Source: CASQEL01 sp036655975 (GTDB lineage: Bacteria; Desulfobacterota; Desulfovibrionia; Desulfovibrionales; Desulfovibrionaceae). Taken from it: a DNA stretch of 18,045 nucleotides. The stretch is from positions 1 through 18,045 of the forward strand of contig JAVVPD010000042.1 of the NCBI GenBank assembly GCA_036655975.1, written 5' to 3'. Every line of letters starts with the position of its first letter. Positions within the stretch are counted from its first letter, which is position 1. Positions 6,110 to 13,275 of this stretch are shown in pieces. Position numbers and translations under genes: made by a program. The notes beneath the pieces were generated by a model, which saw only the letters and a list, made by a program, of their open reading frames with translations, was not told the DNA's origin and made no database searches.

Positions 6110-7555
6110 TTATGACTTTACGGCCTTTCCCAGCACATGAGCAACGGAAAGGAGGGTTGATTCGTCAAAGGCCCGCCCGAGCAATTGCATCCCCACGGGC
6201 AGGTGACTGCGCTGCCCAAGGCCCACGGGAAAGGACAAACCGGGCAAACCCGCAAGATTAAGGGACAGCGTATAAATATCCATAAGATACATTTGCAAGG
6301 GGTCGGTCGTCAACGCACCAAGAGGCCAAGCGGTGACGGGCGAGGCAGGCCCACACAGAACATCACACTGGTTCAGCGCCTGCTCATAATCTTGCCGAAT
6401 AAGACGACGCACCTGAGCGGCTTTGCGGTAGTAGGCATCGTAATAGCCGGAAGAGAGTACATACGTGCCGAGGATGATACGGCGCTGTACTTCCTCACCA
6501 AAGCCTTCCGTGCGGGAATTGATGTAAAGATCTTGAAGATCTTCAATGTGGCTGGAGCGATGTCCGTAACGCACCCCATCGAAACGGGCGAGGTTGGAAC
6601 TGGCTTCGGCCATTGCAATAATATAATAGGTGGCGATGGAAGCGGCTGTGTGGGGCAAGCTCACGGGCACAAGAACCGCACCAAGAGCCTGAGCGCATTT
6701 GAGCGCCTCTTGGCAGGCATGCTCCACTTCTGGATCAAGACCTTCCGCAAAAAATTCGTGAGGAATGCCAAGACGCAAGCCTTTCAGGTCGTGACGGCCC
6801 GCGATAATACGGCTATATTCTTCCACGGGGCGCGGATCGCTGGTTGAATCCCGAGGATCATGCCCCGCAATAGTCTGCAACACCAGCGCACAGTCTTCAG
6901 CACTGCGGGCCAACGGGCCCACCTGATCAAGGGAAGAGCCGTAAGCAATAAGACCGTAGCGGGACACCCGCCCGTAGGTGGGCTTAATGCCCACACAGCC
7001 GCACAAAGCGGCGGGCTGACGGATAGACCCCCCCGTGTCAGACCCCAGTGAGGCAAAACATTGGCAAGCCGTCACCGAGGCCGCCGAGCCACCGCTAGAA
7101 CCGCCGGGCACACGGCTCGAGTCTAGGGGATGATGCGTAGGCCCAAAGGCGGAATTTTCAGTGGACGAGCCCATGGCGAATTCGTCCATATTGTTCTTGC
7201 CCAGAATGATGGCCCCGGCCTTTTTTAAACATTCCACAGCGTGGGCGTCGTAAAAGGGCACAAAGTTTTCGAGCATACGTGAACCAGCGGTGGTGGGTAT
7301 CCCTGCCGTGGTCAGCGCGTCTTTGACGGTAACAGGAATACCCCAGAGGGCTTGGGCCGGATTAGGGCCAGATATATCGAGGGCGCGGGCCTCTTCCAAC
7401 GCGGCCTCACCCCGAAGCGCCAATAAGGCATGCAGGTGGGGCTCGGTTACAGCGATACGCTGCAGACAGTCCGCAGTCAGCGCTTCGGCGGTCACATCTT
7501 TATGTTGTAGGCGCTGACGAATTTCGGTCAAGGTAAGTGTATGCAATGCAGACAT
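6110..7555 (-). CDS. gatA: GatA, Asp-tRNA(Asn)/Glu-tRNA(Gln) amidotransferase subunit A
   Basis: GatA is the amidase subunit of GatCAB. It releases ammonia from glutamine and passes it to GatB to convert misacylated Glu-tRNA(Gln) or Asp-tRNA(Asn). The 481-residue length is typical. The amidase-signature triad is visible: Lys78 in VKDALTTAG, cis-Ser153 in GGSSGGSAAS, and nucleophile Ser177 in GSDTGGSIRQPA. The conserved FGPTHHPLD and YGRVSRYGLIAYGSSLDQVGP blocks are present. It starts two bases after the gatC stop, so the two are translationally linked. gatB is not in this window. An intact GatA beside GatC suggests the organism makes Gln-tRNA and/or Asn-tRNA by the indirect route. Confidence 0.97.
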   Translation of the reverse strand: MSALHTLTLTEIRQRLQHKDVTAEALTADCLQRIAVTEPHLHALLALRGEAALEEARALDISGPNPAQALWGIPVTVKDALTTAGIPTTAGSRMLENFVPFYDAHAVECLKKAGAIILGKNNMDEFAMGSSTENSAFGPTHHPLDSSRVPGGSSGGSAASVTACQCFASLGSDTGGSIRQPAALCGCVGIKPTYGRVSRYGLIAYGSSLDQVGPLARSAEDCALVLQTIAGHDPRDSTSDPRPVEEYSRIIAGRHDLKGLRLGIPHEFFAEGLDPEVEHACQEALKCAQALGAVLVPVSLPHTAASIATYYIIAMAEASSNLARFDGVRYGHRSSHIEDLQDLYINSRTEGFGEEVQRRIILGTYVLSSGYYDAYYRKAAQVRRLIRQDYEQALNQCDVLCGPASPVTAWPLGALTTDPLQMYLMDIYTLSLNLAGLPGLSFPVGLGQRSHLPVGMQLLGRAFDESTLLSVAHVLGKAVKS

Positions 7556-7557
7556 GG

Positions 7558-7842
7558 CTATACAACCCTCGGAACAACAAAATAAGTATCATGCTTGTGG
7601 GGGGCATTCGCCAACACCTCCCTACGATTATGCACATTCACGGCCACATCGGGACGCGTGGCTTCGGTGTGCTGCACGGGGCTGTACAGAGGCTCAACAC
7701 CGTTGGTGTCGATACTGCGGAGTACGTCCATATAATGCAAAATATCCCCAAATTGGCGGGCAAAACGCTCTTGCGTGGGTGAATCCACACGCAGACGTGC
7801 CAAAGACGCCATTTTCATTACATCGTCAGTACTGATGGGCAT
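7558..7842 (-). CDS. gatC: GatC, amidotransferase subunit C
   Basis: GatC is the small subunit that wraps around GatA and GatB and stabilises the complex. With the start at 7842 it has 94 residues, the usual length. It shows the family pattern: an N-terminal VMKMASLARLRVDS helix, then FGDILHYMDVLRSIDTNGVEPLYSP and the C-terminal TYFVVPRVV that contacts GatA. An ATG at 7893 would add 17 residues, but these overlap the upstream gene and match nothing in the family. The AAGGA lying over the upstream stop is seven bases before 7842, so 7842 is preferred. It is co-transcribed with the upstream lipoprotein gene and gatA. Confidence 0.93.
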   Translation of the reverse strand: MPISTDDVMKMASLARLRVDSPTQERFARQFGDILHYMDVLRSIDTNGVEPLYSPVQHTEATRPDVAVNVHNRREVLANAPHKHDTYFVVPRVV

Positions 7843-7852
7843 AGAGCTATCC

Positions 7853-9151
7853 TTAAGGCTTGGCGGCAGAGGCCGCGCGGCTACGGTTGTCAAAACGGGT
7901 TAAGGCCTGCGCGCGGCGCTCCTTAAAGGCGGCAGCGTCCAGAGGGGCAAAGCCTGTGGCTGTGGGCGTAAACAAAAACAAGTGCTGACTGGCAATACCT
8001 TGCATATTCCACTGCATGGGCGCCATGGCCCACGGCATAAATTGGGCGCGCTGAGCACTGGCGGTAATCTCGCTGGAGCTTGCGGGGGCACTGATGCCCA
8101 TGGCGGAGCCAAAGCGAATAAAGTCGTATCCGAGGGCAGTCCAAAAGTCTACCCCACCGGCATTTTGCAGGGCTGGGGGCACCATGGTGGGATTCCACGC
8201 ACCGGGGAAAATAGCCAATTCGTATTTAAAGGTACCCAGAGAGTTTTGTCCACTCAGCCCCTGTTCCCATAAGGTGGTGCCCATAAGCACCTGACGGTCG
8301 TCCCCGTGATAAAACAGGCTGGTGGTAATCATTTCCATATTTTTCCACGAATCTGGCAAAAATATGGCTTCAAAAGTGGCGGTGGAAATGGGAACCTTGT
8401 TGACCATACGCGGGTTGAGCAATTGCCCCGCCTGCTGAGTCCACGCGCTCATGTCGGAAGACGGATAGCTGACGGCTTTCACCGTGCCACCGTTCAATCT
8501 GACGGCCTGCTCAAACATACCGGTCATGCGGGCCCCGTAGGTATCACCGGGATAGAACGCGCCGTAAGCTGTAATGCCTAAATCTTGCTTGATAAAGCGG
8601 AGCAGCGCGTTCACTTGATCCACGGGACTGGGGAAAAAGCGCCACGCCACAGTGCCCTCTTCGCCATTGCCCAATTGGGGCAAAAAGGTGAACAGGGCAT
8701 GACGGGCCGAAACCCCTTTGGCGGCAGTATACGCGGGAGCATGCAGCGGCCCCCCCACCACGGTACAGGCTGGAGGCAGCGCCGCCAATTGGCTCAACCA
8801 ATCGGGACTGTCCGTATTGAGCTGGCGAATTTCCACCGCCACGCCGCTGGTCGCCAATTCTTTCTGTGCAACACTGGCCCCGTTTTTGATACGCGCGGTA
8901 ATCGGGGCATAGGGCCCTTCCGGCAGAGCTAACACCAAACACACGGGCTTAAAGCTCGCCCCTTGCGCGTTTGCCATGGGGGCAAGAGCGGGGGCAGGCA
9001 GGGGCGCAGCGGCTACGGGCGCGGGTTTGGTATTTATTGCCGCTTTTGCGGGGGTTTGGGCTTGACCACGTTGTGCCGTTTTCCCAAAAGGCAAGGTACT
9101 ACAGCCGGCTACCATAAGACAAAGCGCGAACAGAATCACAAGCTTCTTCAT
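7853..9151 (-). CDS. Lipoprotein with type I periplasmic-binding fold, penicillin-binding-protein activator (LpoA) type
   Basis: This 432-residue protein begins with a short lipoprotein signal, MKKLVILFALCLMVAGC, with the lipid-anchored Cys at 17. An Ala/Pro-rich linker (to about 65) follows, then a type I periplasmic-binding domain with VCLVLALPEGPYAPITARIKNG, TVVGGPLHAPAY and a YGAFYPGDTYGARM strand-turn-helix. This layout fits the LpoA-like/branched-chain-amino-acid-binding group annotated as penicillin-binding protein activators, which stimulate peptidoglycan synthases from the outer membrane. An ABC-transporter binding lipoprotein is the alternative, but no transporter genes are adjacent. 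The in-frame start at 9199 lies within the dnaK terminator and would spoil the signal peptide, so 9151 is chosen. The Shine-Dalgarno is a G run four bases upstream. Confidence 0.75.
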   Translation of the reverse strand: MKKLVILFALCLMVAGCSTLPFGKTAQRGQAQTPAKAAINTKPAPVAAAPLPAPALAPMANAQGASFKPVCLVLALPEGPYAPITARIKNGASVAQKELATSGVAVEIRQLNTDSPDWLSQLAALPPACTVVGGPLHAPAYTAAKGVSARHALFTFLPQLGNGEEGTVAWRFFPSPVDQVNALLRFIKQDLGITAYGAFYPGDTYGARMTGMFEQAVRLNGGTVKAVSYPSSDMSAWTQQAGQLLNPRMVNKVPISTATFEAIFLPDSWKNMEMITTSLFYHGDDRQVLMGTTLWEQGLSGQNSLGTFKYELAIFPGAWNPTMVPPALQNAGGVDFWTALGYDFIRFGSAMGISAPASSSEITASAQRAQFMPWAMAPMQWNMQGIASQHLFLFTPTATGFAPLDAAAFKERRAQALTRFDNRSRAASAAKP

Positions 9152-9161
9152 GAGACCCCCC

Positions 9162-9200
9162 AAAAAAATGGCTTGTCCTGCATATACAGAACAAGCCATT
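9162..9200 (-). terminator. dnaK intrinsic terminator, abutting the lipoprotein gene
   Basis: On the minus strand the 10-bp perfect inverted repeat AATGGCTTGT (9200-9191) and ACAAGCCATT (9176-9167) has a 14-base loop. A T run continues to 9162. It lies about 60 bases after the dnaK stop. The G run that serves as ribosome site for the downstream lipoprotein starts right after the T tract. Confidence 0.85.
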
Positions 9201-9261
9201 GTAAACCAATCATGAGCATCAATGCAAGGCTTTAATACCCATTACATTGATTATACTACTA

Positions 9262-11181
9262 CTATTTTTTTACTTCGGTATAATCTGCGTCCACAACATC
9301 ATCATTTTCCTTGTGGGCTTGCGCGTTGGCATCGGCCTGAGGGCCAGCGGCAGGGCCACCAGCGGCGCCGCCTGTTTGGGCTTGCTGCTGGTAGAGCTGT
9401 TCGGCCAATTTATGCGAGGCCTGTGCCAATTCGTCGGTAGCTTTTTTGATGGCTTCGCTGTCTTCGCTTTCCATCAGCTTGCGTAAATCAGCCATTTTCT
9501 TTTCAATGTCGGCTTTTACAGCGGCATCGGCTTTATCGCCCAAATCCTTCAAGGATTTTTCAGTGCCATAGACCAAGCTGTCGGCGTGGTTACGCGCTTC
9601 GATAAGGTCTTGCTTCTTCTTGTCGTCGGAGGCGTGGGTTTCGGCTTCACGCACCAGCTTTTGGATATCGTCTTCAGACAGACCAGAGGAAGCGGTGATC
9701 TGAATGGACTGCGATTTGCCGGTTCCCATATCTTTGGCAGATACGTTGACAATACCGTTGGCGTCGATATCAAAGGAGACTTCAATCTGCGGCACGCCAC
9801 GGGGCGCTGGCGGAATGCCGGTCAAGTCGAAGCGGGCCAAAGTCATGTTGTCGGCAGACATGGGCCGTTCCCCCTGCGAAACGTGGATGGACACTGAAGG
9901 CTGATTGTCCGCCGCCGTGGTAAAAGTCTGGCTTTTGCGCGTGGGAATGGTGGTGTTGCGGTCGATCAACTTGGTGAACACCCCGCCCATAGTTTCAATA
10001 CCTAAGGACAGCGGCGTCACGTCCAGCAACAACACGTCCTTCACATCACCCGCCAAAATACCGCCCTGAATGGCAGCCCCCATGGCGACAACTTCGTCGG
10101 GGTTCACAGAGCGGTTGGGTTCCTTACCAAAAAAATCGCCCACTTTTTTCTGCACCAGCGGCATACGGGTCATACCACCCACGAGCACCACTTCGTCAAT
10201 TTCCTGTGCGCTGAGGCCTGCGTCCTGCAAGGCTTTGCGGCAGGGGCCAATGGTGCTTTCCACCAGATCATCCACCAATTGTTCCAATTTGGCGCGAGTC
10301 AGCTTTACCAGCATGTGCTTGGGGCCGTTCTGGTCAGCGGTGATAAAGGGCAAGTTGACTTCCGCTTCCATGGAGGTGGAAAGGTCTTTCTTGGCCTTTT
10401 CCGCAGCTTCTTTCAGGCGTTGCAGAGCCATGCGGTCTTTTGTGAGGTCAATGCCGTTTTCGCGCTTAAATTCTTCCACCAGAAAGTTGATAATGCGTTG
10501 GTCGAAGTCTTCCCCGCCGAGAAAAGTATCCCCGTTCGTGGCGCGCACTTCCACAACATTGTCACCTACTTCCAAAATGGAAATATCAAAAGTACCCCCG
10601 CCAAGGTCGAACACGGCAATTTTTTCGTTGGACTTGCGGTCAAAGCCATAGGCCAACGACGCGGCAGTGGGTTCGTTGATAATACGCTTAACATCCAACC
10701 CGGCAATGCGGCCTGCGTCCTTAGTGGCTTGGCGTTGGGCATCGTTAAAATAGGCGGGGACAGTAATAACGGCTTCAGTAACGCTTTCCCCAAGATACGC
10801 TTCGGCATCGGCCTTCAGCTTACCGAGAATCATCGCGGAAATTTCGGGCGCACTGTAGCTGCGGCTGTCCACTTCTACCCCAGCGTCACCGTTGGTGGTA
10901 TCCACAATCCGGTAGGGGGAATGTTCTTTCCAGCGGGTAACTTCGGGGGTGTCAAAACGACGCCCCATAAGGCGCTTCACCGCAAAAATTGTACGTTCGG
11001 GGTTTGTCACCGCCTGTCTTTTGGCAATTTCGCCCACCAGACGTTCTTTATCCGTGAACGCGACGACAGAAGGACTGGTACGACCGCCCTCAGGGTTGGT
11101 GATGCACTTGGGATCTTTGCCTTCCATGACGTAGACACAAGAGTTTGTGGTGCCAAGGTCAATACCGATAATCTTAGACAT
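9262..11181 (-). CDS. dnaK: DnaK (Hsp70) chaperone
   Basis: DnaK is the ATP-driven Hsp70 that binds exposed hydrophobic segments of client proteins and works with J proteins, GrpE and ClpB. The 639-residue length is typical. The ATPase domain has GIDLGTTNSCV at 5-15, the phosphate motif VFDLGGGTFDIS, and the adenosine motif VVLVGGMTRMP. The linker DVLLLDVTPLSLGIET leads to the substrate-binding domain and a helical lid. The tail ends in DDVVDADYTEV, close to the canonical EEVKD-like end, and is preceded by a Gly/Ala/Gln-rich spacer. GGAGG precedes the ATG with eight-base spacing. No grpE or dnaJ is adjacent; the J protein in this window is CbpA at 3857. Confidence 0.98.
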   Translation of the reverse strand: MSKIIGIDLGTTNSCVYVMEGKDPKCITNPEGGRTSPSVVAFTDKERLVGEIAKRQAVTNPERTIFAVKRLMGRRFDTPEVTRWKEHSPYRIVDTTNGDAGVEVDSRSYSAPEISAMILGKLKADAEAYLGESVTEAVITVPAYFNDAQRQATKDAGRIAGLDVKRIINEPTAASLAYGFDRKSNEKIAVFDLGGGTFDISILEVGDNVVEVRATNGDTFLGGEDFDQRIINFLVEEFKRENGIDLTKDRMALQRLKEAAEKAKKDLSTSMEAEVNLPFITADQNGPKHMLVKLTRAKLEQLVDDLVESTIGPCRKALQDAGLSAQEIDEVVLVGGMTRMPLVQKKVGDFFGKEPNRSVNPDEVVAMGAAIQGGILAGDVKDVLLLDVTPLSLGIETMGGVFTKLIDRNTTIPTRKSQTFTTAADNQPSVSIHVSQGERPMSADNMTLARFDLTGIPPAPRGVPQIEVSFDIDANGIVNVSAKDMGTGKSQSIQITASSGLSEDDIQKLVREAETHASDDKKKQDLIEARNHADSLVYGTEKSLKDLGDKADAAVKADIEKKMADLRKLMESEDSEAIKKATDELAQASHKLAEQLYQQQAQTGGAAGGPAAGPQADANAQAHKENDDVVDADYTEVKK

Positions 11182-11217
11182 ATAGTGGTCCTCCTCAGAG
11201 AAAATATTCAGTTGGTA

Positions 11218-11233
11218 GCACGGGAACCCGTGC
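11218..11233 (-). promoter_or_regulatory. Hairpin in the dnaK leader
   Basis: GCACGGG-AA-CCCGTGC is a perfect 7-bp inverted repeat about 35 bases upstream of the dnaK start. It does not overlap the GAGGAGG ribosome site. It could be a leader RNA hairpin that protects the transcript or an operator half of a regulator; no T tract follows. Confidence 0.5.
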
Positions 11234-11422
11234 GACTGTATATGTAAGTCGTTATGGCAGTGCGTCTAGGGGAAAAAAGCATATTTTGTAAAAAAAACTG
11301 TACCTACCTGCCCTAAAACCTTAGAAAATACAGAGAATATTAGTTATATTTTCATATGGTTACTCATAGTTTCACCATTTTAAAAAGTTGCTAGGCAAAA
11401 GTTCCGTTCTGTGGCATTATTT

Positions 11423-11438
11423 TGTGAATAAAATCACA
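11423..11438. promoter_or_regulatory. CRP/FNR-family (HcpR-like) binding site upstream of the cytochrome gene
   Basis: TGTGA-ATAAAA-TCACA is a perfect palindrome of the CRP/FNR class. With the flanking bases it matches 11 of 12 positions of TTGTGA-N6-TCACAA, the consensus I recall for HcpR in Desulfovibrio. HcpR controls nitrosative-stress and anaerobic respiration genes. Its centre is 58 bases upstream of the cytochrome ATG and about 250 bases from dnaK, so the cytochrome is the likelier target. Confidence 0.7.
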
Positions 11439-11488
11439 GTAAACAAGTAGCATTTGCAAACATCTACTATTTACCAAAGGAGCATGAG

Positions 11489-12340
11489 ATGAAGATGAAT
11501 CGACGCGCCCTCTTAGGCGGCCTCGGCGGTCTTGTTGTGGGCGGTTCAGTGGCAGGTTTGGTGGGATCCGTGGCGCAAGCCGCCGAAAAACCCAAGGCCC
11601 AATCCTGCCAGTTGACCCGTTTTGGTGAAGCAAAACCTTTTTCGTGGACACCGCACAAATTAGACCTGAAAGAAGTGGGCACCGTTGCCCATGCGGGTTT
11701 CCATCATCAAGGTTTTGGCTGAGCATACGGCGTATTTTACGCGCTCATCGGTCTGATGGGTGAAAAATATGGTTCTCCGTATCAAGAATTTCCTTTCAGC
11801 ATGATGGAATGTGGCAAAAGCGGTATTGCCGAATGGGGAGGCACCTGTGGGAGCCTCATTGGTGCCAGCGCAGCCCTTGCCCTGTTCTGGGGACGCAAAG
11901 AACGCGACCCCATGGTCAACGAGCTATTCCGCTGGTATGAAGTTACCGCCCTGCCCATTTTCCAACCCGCCGCTGGCACTGCCAAGGTAGATAAAGCCCT
12001 GCCCAATAGCGTGGGAGACTCTATTTTATGCCATATTTCCGTATCTAAATGGTGTACCGCCAATAGTATTCCCAGTGCCAGTGGTGAACGTTCTGAGCGC
12101 TGCGCTCGCGTCACCGCCGACGTGGCTGTGAAAACTGCAGAGCTTATGAATGCTAAAATCGACGGAACCTTCAAGCCTGTCTTGACCAAGAGCGAAGTGT
12201 ACCAAGGCTGCACCGCTGAAGGCTGCCATGGCGGCAAGAAAGACAAATTTGCCCAGCCCTATCTGAAGGGTCAAATGGACTGTACCCCCTGCCACACCGG
12301 CAAAAAAGCCACGCAGGACATGCGTAAAGATCACAGTTAA
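11489..12340 (+). CDS. Split-Soret cytochrome c / C-GCAxxG-C-C family protein, predicted selenoprotein (UGA read as Sec at codon 78)
   Basis: With the in-frame UGA at 11720-11722 read as selenocysteine, this is a 283-residue protein. It starts with a Tat signal (NRRALLGG, hydrophobic stretch, AQA cleavage near 31), so it is exported folded to the periplasm. The core is the C-GCAxxG-C-C redox domain: GFG-U-AYGVF puts Sec78 at the first conserved Cys. MMECGKSG (Cys108) and GGTCG (Cys120) follow, then CHISVSKWC (181-189) and RSERCARVTADVA. The C-terminus has two heme c sites, C-x4-C-H (241-247) and C-x2-C-H (265-269), as in the diheme split-Soret cytochrome of D. desulfuricans, which also holds an Fe-S cluster. 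Coding in the same frame continues for 205 codons after the UGA. AAGGAG precedes the ATG by six bases. It is monocistronic. A nonsense mutation is the alternative. Confidence 0.85.
11720..11722 (+). other. In-frame UGA, predicted selenocysteine codon 78
   Basis: The UGA replaces the first Cys of the family motif (GCA in relatives, G-U-A here). Homologous, cysteine-bearing sequence continues in the same frame to 12340. No ribosome site precedes the next in-frame ATG at 11756, which argues against a separate gene. Confidence 0.8.
11742..11762 (+). promoter_or_regulatory. Bacterial SECIS-like hairpin downstream of the UGA
   Basis: As RNA, bases 11742-11749 pair with 11755-11762 (eight pairs, two of them G-U) around a GGUCU loop (11750-11754). 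The loop begins 28 bases after the UGA, within the 16-37 window I recall for bacterial SECIS elements, and its first two bases are G. GGUCU is also the apical loop sequence of the E. coli fdhF SECIS. The bulged U of fdhF is not present. Confidence 0.75.
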
Positions 12341-12356
12341 ACACACAGTTAAGCAC

Positions 12357-12392
12357 ACACAAGAGGGAGGCCCGTGGGCCTCCCTCTTGTGT
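12357..12392. terminator. Long bidirectional hairpin between the cytochrome and the DsbA-like lipoprotein
   Basis: Arms 12357-12373 and 12376-12392 are perfectly complementary over 17 bp with a 2-base centre. The core is GGGAGGCCC/GGGCCTCCC. It lies 16 bases after the cytochrome stop and serves the convergent gene ending at 12464 as well. There is no strong T tract on either side. Confidence 0.75.
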
Positions 12393-12441
12393 TAACAAAG
12401 TCCGCAGAGCGGGCTTTAGCATCAATCTGAAGCGCGCACTC

Positions 12442-12463
12442 TTTCTGCGTGCTTTCTGCGTGC
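12442..12463. repeat. 11-bp tandem repeat after the DsbA-like gene
   Basis: TTTCTGCGTGC occurs twice head to tail (12442-12452, 12453-12463), directly adjoining the stop codon of the DsbA-like gene. It is probably a slippage duplication. Confidence 0.8.
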
Positions 12464-13267
12464 TTATTTTGTTGTCTGTGCCTGCACGGCGTGGACAATA
12501 GCTGTCACGCTCACCTGTTTCAACACGACATCATTCACTATAATGGCTGGCAAACTTGTAATGCCGTAATACTTCGCCACTTCCACAGCCTGAAACATAT
12601 TAATATTGCCAGCATCATACGCATATTTTGTCACGTCCGGCTGCTGTTTTTCCGGCAGTGGGGGACTCAATTTATCAATAAAATTGTACACAAAGGGGCG
12701 TTCAGTTTCCCCCGCCGTGCCGTCAAATTCGTATTGGAAAGGCCGCGCCTTGCCCTTTGCAGCCTTTTGCCGGCTTTTCACATCGTTCCACTGCGCCAAG
12801 GTATAGCTATAATAGCTCATGGCTTGCTTGGGCCGCATAATAGACACCCAAATACCATAGCCCATAAGCTCTGTGCCGTATTGTTCCTTACTGTTGCCAA
12901 ACACCACCACCTGTACCTTGTGCGGATCAAGGCGCGCGGCGGCCTGCACCACATCGCTCCATACGCGTTGGCTCTGCGGTGCCGCATAATCAAGCAATAC
13001 CATAATGGTATTGGGGGCTTTTTTATCACCAAACACTATGGGGTACAGTTCTTCTTTCCAATATTTCCGGTGGCTGGCTTCGTCCTGAATAGTGGTGTTT
13101 TTCCCGCCCAATTGCTCCATGCTCTGCGCGACTTCCGCAGGGGGAGCAGTGATGGGCAGGCGCGATTGCACATGCGGATTATACCGATTGGTATTGCCCC
13201 CGGCAAAGGAACAGCCCGCAAAACAGACACACAGCAGACCAACGGCAACAAGTAAACGCATCTTCAT
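12464..13267 (-). CDS. DsbA-like thioredoxin-fold lipoprotein lacking the CxxC active site
   Basis: This 267-residue protein starts with a lipoprotein-type signal, MKMRLLVAVGLLCVCFAGC, with the modified Cys at 19. It has a DsbA-like thioredoxin fold: a VFGDKKAPNTIMVLLDY beta segment, an inserted helical region, and YGITSLPAIIVNDVVL with the cis-Pro at 240. Where DsbA has C-P-x-C, this protein has A96-P97-Q98-S99, so it cannot make or break disulfides through the usual site. A binding or chaperone role is more likely, but the function is unknown. The start at 13267 is chosen because GAGG lies six bases upstream, overlapping the cbiK stop. The upstream TTG at 13279 is unlikely. It is co-transcribed after cbiK. 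Confidence 0.75.
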   Translation of the reverse strand: MKMRLLVAVGLLCVCFAGCSFAGGNTNRYNPHVQSRLPITAPPAEVAQSMEQLGGKNTTIQDEASHRKYWKEELYPIVFGDKKAPNTIMVLLDYAAPQSQRVWSDVVQAAARLDPHKVQVVVFGNSKEQYGTELMGYGIWVSIMRPKQAMSYYSYTLAQWNDVKSRQKAAKGKARPFQYEFDGTAGETERPFVYNFIDKLSPPLPEKQQPDVTKYAYDAGNINMFQAVEVAKYYGITSLPAIIVNDVVLKQVSVTAIVHAVQAQTTK

Positions 13268-13275
13268 TGTAAGCC

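Larger units (their letters stand above)
11182..11488. other. Divergent dnaK / split-Soret cytochrome intergenic region
   Basis: This 307-base AT-rich spacer between divergent genes holds no coding ORF. It contains a dnaK leader hairpin (11218-11233), a CRP/FNR-type palindrome (11423-11438) and the cytochrome ribosome site AAGGAG (11477-11482). I found no clear sigma32 promoter or CIRCE element for dnaK, and no convincing -35/-10 pair on either strand. Confidence 0.6.

Noticed and set aside
10279..11247. 322-codon plus-strand ORF opposite dnaK
   Set aside because: It is the antisense shadow of the highly biased dnaK coding sequence and shows no recognisable protein features.
11182..11400. 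Sigma32-type promoter for dnaK
   Set aside because: A CCCCTA-like box is present on the minus strand, but no CTTGAA-like box lies at the right distance.
11756..12340. Separate 194-codon gene starting at the ATG after the UGA
   Set aside because: It is in the same frame as the upstream part, has no ribosome site, would lack a signal peptide although it carries heme motifs, and completes the split-Soret family sequence.
12449..13255. 268-codon plus-strand ORF opposite the DsbA-like gene
   Set aside because: It has no ribosome site or family features, and the minus-strand frame has a signal peptide and thioredoxin fold.
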